Below are positions 15,487-21,279 of a DNA stretch of 21,279 nt, piece by piece. How positions within the stretch are numbered: the first letter of the stretch is position 1; every line of letters begins with the position of its first letter. Made by a program: the position numbers and the translations under genes. Origin of the DNA: AC-69 sp044869895 (GTDB lineage Bacteria > Actinomycetota > UBA4738 > HRBIN12); the NCBI GenBank assembly GCA_044869895.1, contig JBIOXZ010000171.1:1-21279 (forward strand), given 5' to 3'. The notes below the pieces were generated by a model. The model did no database searches. It was given only the letters and a program-made list of their open reading frames with translations, and was not told the DNA's origin.

Positions 15487-15561
15487 AGGATGGGTTCCAC
15501 GACCATCTCCCGAACAGCGTCGTACCTTTCCTACGCTTGCCGGTCGATGCTCCAGTCGACA

Positions 15562-15569
15562 AGTGCACT
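15562..15569. repeat. AGTGCACT palindrome, copy 1
   Basis: This perfect 8-base palindrome lies in the divergent intergenic region. An identical copy occurs at 15727-15734, at the beginning of the response-regulator gene, and I noticed no other copy elsewhere in the window. The pair brackets the candidate promoter and may be regulator binding sites. Confidence 0.35.
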
Positions 15570-15643
15570 GTTATGGCAGAGACCTCCGGTATTGGTGATC
15601 CCGGTGAAAGAGGATCTCAGAACACGCTCGGAGTCCCAAAAGC

Positions 15644-15673
15644 TTGCGAGAGACGCGCTATGCGTTCTAGACT
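15644..15673 (+). promoter_or_regulatory. Candidate promoter of the tandem response-regulator gene
   Basis: TTGCGA at 15644-15649 and TAGACT at 15668-15673 are separated by 18 bases in an AT-richer stretch. The predicted start of transcription near 15680 would precede the ATG at 15694 by only about 14 bases, or a possible CTG start at 15724 by about 44. Confidence 0.4.
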
Positions 15674-15693
15674 GCCTGTTCCGTTGACGGCAT

Positions 15694-17277
15694 ATGCAAC
15701 GGTCCAGGTCGAGGGGAGCTACGCTGAGTGCACTAGCCAATCGCGAGGGCTTGCAGCGCGTACTGATCGTGGACGGCCAGTCGCTGTTCGCCGAGGCCAT
15801 CAGGTCGGCCCTGGAGGCTGCAGGGGTGATCGTCGCCGGCGTGTCGGAGACCGCCGAAGACGCGGTCACGAGTGTGTTGCGGAAGCGTCCGGATCTGGTC
15901 CTGATGGACGTCGCTCTCCCCGACCAGAGCGGGCTGCTCGCCGGGAGGCGGATCTTGCAGAACTGGCCCGAAGCGAAGATCCTCGCACTGACGGCGTTGG
16001 AGGAGCCCCGCGTTGCCGAAGAGGCGCTCAGGATCGGGTTCCGAGGGTATCTGACCAAGCGGACGCCTGTCGCACAGTTCGTGAGCTCCGTCCGCGCCGT
16101 CCTCGATGGTCAACGCATCATGCCGCATCGGTTGGGATCGGCGAGCCGCCAGGCTGCAGAGCACGAGGACGCGGGACTCCTCGCCGCCCACCTCACTCCT
16201 CGCGAGCGGGAGGTGCTTGCCCTTCTTGCGCGGGGCGCGAATGGTCGCGAGATCGCGGCGGCGCTGGCGATCAGCCGGAACACCGTGAGGACGCACGTTC
16301 AGAGCATCTTGACGAAGCTGCAAGTCCATTCCCGACTGGAGGCCTCGACCTTCGCCGTGCGCCATCGATTGACGGCGCTGCCGGGGGCCGATGCCTCGTC
16401 GACAGGGGTCCCGCCGACCGTCGATCGATCACCGCGAACGGCGCTGGGCTCGAACGGTCGTCGTCACGCGGGTCCTTCGGACGCGCGTGGGAGGCCGAGC
16501 TTGCCAAGGAGCGTCGTCGTCTGGTCGGCCGCCGGCAGGCGAACGGGGGGGACCGGAGTGAGTGACGCGCCCGTGCCCATCCGGGTCCTTCTCGCCGACC
16601 AGCACGCCCTGTTCCGTGAGGCTCTCAGAGCCGTCTTCGACGCCGAGCCCGATCTCCTCGTGGTGGCGGAGGCGGGGACGGGCTTCCAGGCGGTGGAGGA
16701 GGCGGGACGCGAAGAGCCGGATGTTGCCATCCTCCATGCAGGGCTCGAGGCTTGCGATGCCATCCAGGTCGTCGGCCTGCTGCAGGAGCGGGTCCCCGGG
16801 TGTCGGCTGCTGATCCTGGCCGATGGAGATGACCAGGGGACACTCACGGCGGCCGTCGAGGCCGGTGCCAGCGGGTTCCACACCAAGCGAGCTCCCCTCG
16901 TGGAGCTTCTGGAAGCGACCCGGGCCCTGTCGCGAGGCGACACGGTGATCCCCCCTCGGATGCTCGGCGGACTCCTGTCTCGGCTCATCTCGCACAGACA
17001 CGAGCTTGACATCGCTCAGGAGCGACTGGCCAGGCTGACCCGTCGAGAGCGACAGGTCCTGGCCCTACTGGCCGAGGGCGCCGACAACGACGCCATCGCC
17101 CGGACCCTGGTGATCAGTCCGCAGACGGCCCGAACGCACATCCAGAACATCCTCACCAAGCTCGAGGTCCATTCGCGACTCGAGGCCACCGCCTTCGTAT
17201 TCTGGAACGGGAGTCTCCAGAACCTGGAGACTTCGAACGGTGCTCACCAGGTTCGGGTGTCTCAGGGCGCCACCTAG
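15694..17277 (+). CDS. Tandem NarL/LuxR-family response regulator (REC-HTH-REC-HTH) in one frame
   Basis: The 527-residue frame holds two complete NarL-type response regulators in series. Receiver 1 (about 22-140) has Asp27, the phospho-acceptor Asp72 in LVLMD, Thr100 and Lys122. A LuxR helix-turn-helix follows at 167-222. After a Pro/Arg/Ser-rich linker of about 65 residues, receiver 2 (about 296-415) has Asp302 and Lys398, but His348 replaces the phospho-acceptor and Ala376 replaces the conserved Thr/Ser. A second LuxR domain lies at 448-503. By eye the two DNA-binding domains are about two-thirds identical, indicating duplication. ATG 15694 has poor initiation signals; a CTG at 15724 preceded by GAGGGGAG is an alternative. 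An internal GTG at 16558 could start the second regulator alone. No histidine kinase is adjacent. Confidence 0.88.
   Translation: MQRSRSRGATLSALANREGLQRVLIVDGQSLFAEAIRSALEAAGVIVAGVSETAEDAVTSVLRKRPDLVLMDVALPDQSGLLAGRRILQNWPEAKILALTALEEPRVAEEALRIGFRGYLTKRTPVAQFVSSVRAVLDGQRIMPHRLGSASRQAAEHEDAGLLAAHLTPREREVLALLARGANGREIAAALAISRNTVRTHVQSILTKLQVHSRLEASTFAVRHRLTALPGADASSTGVPPTVDRSPRTALGSNGRRHAGPSDARGRPSLPRSVVVWSAAGRRTGGTGVSDAPVPIRVLLADQHALFREALRAVFDAEPDLLVVAEAGTGFQAVEEAGREEPDVAILHAGLEACDAIQVVGLLQERVPGCRLLILADGDDQGTLTAAVEAGASGFHTKRAPLVELLEATRALSRGDTVIPPRMLGGLLSRLISHRHELDIAQERLARLTRRERQVLALLAEGADNDAIARTLVISPQTARTHIQNILTKLEVHSRLEATAFVFWNGSLQNLETSNGAHQVRVSQGAT
15727..15734. repeat. AGTGCACT palindrome, copy 2
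   Basis: This second perfect copy of the palindrome overlaps codons 12-14 of the longest response-regulator frame, just after a GAGGGGAG purine stretch. A protein bound here would sit over the beginning of the gene and could block transcription. Confidence 0.35.
16545..16560 (+). promoter_or_regulatory. G7 tract and internal GTG start for the second response regulator
   Basis: A run of seven G residues at 16545-16551 is followed after six bases by an in-frame GTG at 16558-16560, the natural beginning of the second receiver. The G-run could act as a ribosome binding site. With six G, the first regulator would stop at a TGA overlapping this GTG as GTGA. With eight G, it would stop at the next TGA. 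Only the seven-G length joins the two regulators. Confidence 0.5.
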
Positions 17278-17380
17278 ATCCGTCCATTGGTGACCGCGAG
17301 GGACTGAAGGCGCACCAGAAGGACGGCTCGACATCTCGCCCGATGGCCACACGGGCCGTCGCCTTCGTCTCCGGCCGGCG

Positions 17381-17409
17381 TTGACCCCTTGCATTCCCGT
17401 GGGTATCCT
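17381..17409 (+). promoter_or_regulatory. Sigma70-type promoter of groES-groEL
   Basis: TTGACC at 17381-17386 and TATCCT at 17404-17409 are separated by exactly 17 bases. The CIRCE operator begins two bases downstream, so the transcription start lies within the operator, a classical arrangement for HrcA repression. Confidence 0.8.
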
Positions 17410-17410
17410 G

Positions 17411-17437
17411 TTAGCACTCGCAAGGGGCGAGTGCTAA
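17411..17437. promoter_or_regulatory. CIRCE operator (HrcA binding site)
   Basis: TTAGCACTC at 17411-17419 and GAGTGCTAA at 17429-17437 form the perfect 9-N9-9 CIRCE inverted repeat. HrcA bound here represses chaperonin genes under normal conditions and is released on heat stress. The hrcA gene is not in the window. Confidence 0.97.
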
Positions 17438-17476
17438 CCGCCCCAGGACGCTACGGAGCACGGCAAGGAGGAAGGT

Positions 17477-17776
17477 ATGGCCAAGTTCAACCTGACACCC
17501 CTGGAGGACAGGATCGTCGTCCAGCCCCAGGAGGAGGAGGAGACGACCGTCTCCGGGATCGTGATCCCCGATACGGCCAAGGAGAAGCCCCAGGAGGGCA
17601 AGGTCGTGGCGGTGGGCCCGGGGCGTTTCGAGGAGGGGCAGCGGGTGCCGATCGACGTCAAGGTCGGCGACAGCGTCATCTACTCGAAGTACGGCGGGAC
17701 CGAGGTCAAGGTCGAGGGCGAGGAGTACCTGATCCTCTCGGCGCGCGACGTCCTGGCCGTCATCGACAAGAAGTAG
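17477..17776 (+). CDS. groES: Co-chaperonin GroES
   Basis: GroES is the heptameric lid of the GroEL folding chamber. The 99-residue product has the N-terminal FNLTPLEDRIVV strand, EEETTVSGIVIPDTAKEKPQEG containing the mobile loop that binds GroEL, GKVVAVGPG, the VGDSVIYSKYGGTEVK barrel region and the C-terminal EYLILSARDVLAVI. The ATG is preceded by AAGGAGG with five bases of spacing, one of the strongest ribosome binding sites in the window. Expression should be HrcA-controlled from the upstream promoter and CIRCE. groEL follows after 69 bases. Confidence 0.98.
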   Translation: MAKFNLTPLEDRIVVQPQEEEETTVSGIVIPDTAKEKPQEGKVVAVGPGRFEEGQRVPIDVKVGDSVIYSKYGGTEVKVEGEEYLILSARDVLAVIDKK

Positions 17777-17792
17777 CCAGGTCCGTTCGTCC

Positions 17793-17824
17793 GGGGGCTC
17801 GGGCGCGCGAGGCGCCGGGCCCCC
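17793..17824 (+). promoter_or_regulatory. Stable hairpin between groES and groEL
   Basis: Thirteen base pairs, including one G-U and one bulged G, can form between 17793-17806 and 17812-17824 around a five-base loop. The stem is almost entirely G-C. No T-run follows, and the groEL ribosome binding site lies 10 bases further on. It may be an attenuator, an mRNA processing site or a stabilizer that sets the groES:groEL ratio. Confidence 0.5.
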
Positions 17825-17845
17825 GATCCATGTGAGGAGGTTTCA

Positions 17846-19468
<1,623 letters not shown>

Positions 19469-19493
19469 GGTAGCGCCGATCGCCGGAAGGGAC

Positions 19494-19524
19494 ACGGTCA
19501 CCCGGGAACTAGACGGGTGACCGT
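19494..19524. terminator. Bidirectional terminator-like hairpin after groEL
   Basis: ACGGTCACCCG at 19494-19504 is a perfect 11-base complement of CGGGTGACCGT at 19514-19524, with a 9-base loop. It begins 26 bases after the groEL stop. The minus-strand gene's TAG lies in the loop, so the same structure can end transcription from both directions. T-rich tails are very short. Confidence 0.75.
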
Positions 19525-19907
19525 TCCATCCCCACCCTGGCCAGCGCGACCATTTCCAGTGTCCCGACCACCGCGTTGGCTCCGCCGATCAGCCACCAGG
19601 GCCATGCCGCAGCGCCGGCGGGCAGACCGAGGAGGGCGTTCACGGCGAAGACCCCCGCCGTCGAAGCCTCCAGGATGACGAATGCCCACGCCCACCACCA
19701 GACCTCGTCGATGTGGTGGGCGACCAGCACCATCAGGAGCGACAGGACGACGGCCATGGCTCCCATGGCTCGGAGCCAAACGTCATCGCCCACGGGCGGC
19801 TGGCCCAGGACCCGCTCGACCAGCCACCCGGGCACCGTGAACAGGGCGACGCCGGAGCACGCCCACAACGCCGCCTGCCAGTACAGGAGCCGCTTGAGCA
19901 GCGTCAT
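19509..19907 (-). CDS. Small four-helix integral membrane protein
   Basis: I do not recognise a characterised family. From the ATG at 19907 the product is 132 residues with four clear hydrophobic helices: about 7-28 (YWQAALWACSGVALFTVPGW), 45-70 (around AMAVVLSLLMVLVAH), 74-97 (WWWAWAFVILEAS onward) and 105-128 (WPWWLIGGANAVVGTLEMVAL). Tryptophans cluster at helix ends and a conserved-looking HHIDEVWWW links helices 2 and 3. An in-frame ATG 12 bases upstream (19919) is an alternative start; longer starts add only charged, non-family-like sequence. It is convergent with groEL and divergent from the phosphodiesterase gene. Confidence 0.75.
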   Translation of the reverse strand: MTLLKRLLYWQAALWACSGVALFTVPGWLVERVLGQPPVGDDVWLRAMGAMAVVLSLLMVLVAHHIDEVWWWAWAFVILEASTAGVFAVNALLGLPAGAAAWPWWLIGGANAVVGTLEMVALARVGMERSPV

Positions 19908-19928
19908 GGCGCGCCCCATTCTCGCAGC

Positions 19929-19959
19929 TTGGTCGGCTCGTCCGGCCCGTTGGTAGGAT
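19929..19959 (+). promoter_or_regulatory. Candidate promoter of the AlkP-superfamily gene
   Basis: TTGGTC at 19929-19934 and TAGGAT at 19954-19959 are separated by 19 bases, slightly long. The predicted leader of about 65 bases would contain the hairpin listed below. The opposing membrane-protein gene begins just upstream on the other strand. Confidence 0.35.
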
Positions 19960-19976
19960 GCTCGCTCGGAGCTGCG

Positions 19977-20002
19977 GCGAAAGGCGCCGGGCTCCTTTTC
20001 GC
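19977..20002 (+). promoter_or_regulatory. Leader hairpin before the AlkP-superfamily gene
   Basis: GCGAAAGG at 19977-19984 pairs with CCTTTTCGC at 19994-20002 with one bulged T and a 9-base loop. It ends 28 bases before the ATG at 20031. Its role is unknown; it could affect translation or mRNA stability. Confidence 0.35.
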
Positions 20003-20030
20003 GAGCACCGACCGATCGGGTAGCCGAGGA

Positions 20031-21279
20031 ATGACGCATGCACCGAGAGTCGCCGTCATCGGGCTCGACTGCGGCACGCCCCAGCTCCTGTTCCGCGATC
20101 TCGCCGATGAGGTCCCCAACATCCGAAAGCTGATGGAGGGTGGGATGCACGGGGACCTCGCCAGCATCACGCCGCCCATCACCATTCCGGCGTGGGCCTG
20201 CGCCATGACCGGCAAGACCCCGGGTCAACTTGGGATCTACGGGTTCCGCAACCGGAAGGACAACTCCTACGAGGGACTGTCCATCGCGACCTCAAATGCC
20301 GTGAAGGAGCCCGCCGTGTGGGATCTCCTGGGGCAGAAGGGTTTGCGGTCGCTGCTGATCGGCGTGCCACCCTCATACCCGCCGAAGCCCATCGAGGGCT
20401 GGCGCGTGGGGTGTTTCCTCACGCCGCCCTCCAACAAGGGTTACACCCACCCCGCTGAGCTCCAGTCCGAGATCGAGGAGGAGCTGGGTGGGCCCGGTCA
20501 GTACATCTTCGACATTCCGAACTTCCGGAAGCAGGGCATGGAGCTCGTGCTCGATCAGGTGTTCAAGATGACGGAGCGGAGGTTTCGGGTTGCCCGCCGA
20601 CTGGTGACCACCAAGCCCTGGGACTACTTCATGATCGTGGAGATGGCGCCCGACCGTCTGCATCACGTGTTCTGGGAGTACTTCGATCCACGACACCCTC
20701 GCTACGAGGCGGGCAATCGGTTCGAGACGGCCTTTCAGGACTACTACCGGTTCCTGGACAAGGAGGTCGGCTCACTGCTCGAGGTCCTCCCAGAGGATGC
20801 CGTGACGATCGTGATGTCCGACCACGGCGCGCGGCCGATGATGGGGGGCGTCTGTATCAACGACTGGCTGATGAGCCAGGGCTACCTTTCGCTCTCGGAA
20901 CCGCTCGCCTCCGTCACGCCGATCGCCGAGGCGCCCATCGACTGGGCACGCACGGTGGCCTGGGGCGACGGGGGCTACTACGGGCGGCTGTTCCTCAACG
21001 TCGAGGGACGAGAGCCGAGCGGGGTGGTCGAGGCGAGCCGGTACGAATCGGTTCGAGACGAGCTCATCGCCGCCCTTGAGGCGATGCCGGGACCTGACGG
21101 CGAGCCCCTCGGAACCAAGGTGTTCAAGCCTCAGGACGTTTACCCGGACGTTCGCGGCGTGGCTCCCGACCTGATCGTGTACTTCGGCGACCTCGACTGG
21201 CGATCGGTCGGCACGGTCGGCAATCCCAGCGTCTACACGTACGAGAACGACACCGGCCCCGATGGGGCCAACCACGACC
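20031..21279 (+). CDS. AlkP-superfamily phosphodiesterase/nucleotide pyrophosphatase, 3'-truncated by window end
   Basis: The frame starts at ATG 20031 and is open for 416 codons to the window edge. It belongs to the alkaline phosphatase superfamily, type I phosphodiesterase/nucleotide pyrophosphatase branch. The first metal-binding Asp is in VIGLDCG (Asp13), the likely nucleophile Thr51 is in PITIPAWACAMTGKTPGQLGIYGF, APDRLHHVFWEYFD gives a second metal-site cluster, and MSDHGARPMMGG (Asp264, His265) provides further ligands. The last visible residues, GPDGANHD, approach the final His motif. There is no signal peptide, suggesting a cytoplasmic enzyme. Substrate is not predictable. The ATG has GAGGA directly adjacent, too close for a good ribosome binding site; an upstream TTG at 19950 is open but unlikely. 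Confidence 0.88.
   Translation, partial: MTHAPRVAVIGLDCGTPQLLFRDLADEVPNIRKLMEGGMHGDLASITPPITIPAWACAMTGKTPGQLGIYGFRNRKDNSYEGLSIATSNAVKEPAVWDLLGQKGLRSLLIGVPPSYPPKPIEGWRVGCFLTPPSNKGYTHPAELQSEIEEELGGPGQYIFDIPNFRKQGMELVLDQVFKMTERRFRVARRLVTTKPWDYFMIVEMAPDRLHHVFWEYFDPRHPRYEAGNRFETAFQDYYRFLDKEVGSLLEVLPEDAVTIVMSDHGARPMMGGVCINDWLMSQGYLSLSEPLASVTPIAEAPIDWARTVAWGDGGYYGRLFLNVEGREPSGVVEASRYESVRDELIAALEAMPGPDGEPLGTKVFKPQDVYPDVRGVAPDLIVYFGDLDWRSVGTVGNPSVYTYENDTGPDGANHD

Larger units (their letters stand above)
15428..15693. other. Intergenic region between BldD-like and response-regulator genes
   Basis: This 266-base divergent gap is visibly lower in GC than the flanking genes. It contains an inverted repeat near the BldD-like start, one AGTGCACT palindrome and a candidate plus-strand promoter, each listed separately. 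A 65-codon plus-strand frame at 15490-15687 has no family-like motif and no convincing initiation signal, so I do not call it a gene. Confidence 0.5.

Noticed and set aside
15490..15687. 65-codon plus-strand frame in the intergenic region
   Set aside because: No ribosome binding site, no family resemblance, and it overlaps candidate regulatory sequences.
15318..16565. Plus-strand frame of 415 codons crossing the BldD-like gene and first response regulator
   Set aside because: It runs antisense to the regulator and out of frame with the receiver domain, and its product has no recognisable motifs.

Overview
The window is high-GC DNA carrying a conserved housekeeping block. The gene order is rplM-rpsI, glmM-glmS, acpS-nnrD-alr, tsaE-tsaB-rimI-tsaD, then CIRCE-groES-groEL. 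This order, a BldD-like regulator, a GroEL with a His-containing tail, and frequent GTG/TTG starts with GTGA overlaps all suggest an actinobacterium. It is probably a deep-branching or uncultivated lineage, because L13 has an unusual tail and extra genes sit inside the block. Taxonomy is inferred from gene content and order only.

Layout: (1) 1-1333: a promoter, a small leader hairpin, rplM with a long basic C-terminal extension, and rpsI. (2) 1386-2382: a small DUF2007-like gene on the minus strand, diverging from an arsenite methyltransferase gene (arsM) broken by one extra base. (3) 2466-14956: a dense plus-strand run, much of it joined by ATGA/GTGA overlaps. It starts with glmM and glmS (UDP-GlcNAc precursor supply), then acpS (holo-ACP), nnrD (NAD(P)HX repair) and alr (D-alanine). 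An alpha/beta hydrolase, a P1/DmpA-type peptidase apparently starting at CTG, and a family 4 uracil-DNA glycosylase follow. The run ends with tsaE-tsaB-rimI-tsaD (tRNA t6A synthesis and protein N-acetylation) and an extended-SDR sugar-nucleotide epimerase. (4) 14969-17277: a minus-strand BldD-like regulator with a near-canonical c-di-GMP motif, an AT-richer intergenic region with candidate operators, and a large plus-strand ORF encoding two NarL/LuxR-type response regulators in one frame. (5) 17381-19468: a sigma70-like promoter, a perfect CIRCE operator, groES, an intergenic hairpin and groEL. (6) 19494-21279: a strong hairpin shared by convergent genes, a four-helix membrane protein on the minus strand, and a 3'-truncated AlkP-superfamily phosphodiesterase.

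Functionally, the long run links cell-wall precursor supply (glmM, glmS, alr), cofactor and carrier maintenance (acpS, nnrD), translation fidelity (tsaE/B/D, rimI) and DNA repair (UDG). The most unusual locus is the tandem response regulator. Its two halves are joined in frame across a run of seven G residues, and a change of one G in either direction would separate them. With six G the first gene would end in a GTGA overlap with the second. The second receiver has also lost its phospho-acceptor aspartate. I found no tRNA, rRNA, CRISPR array, insertion sequence or clearly new multi-gene system.
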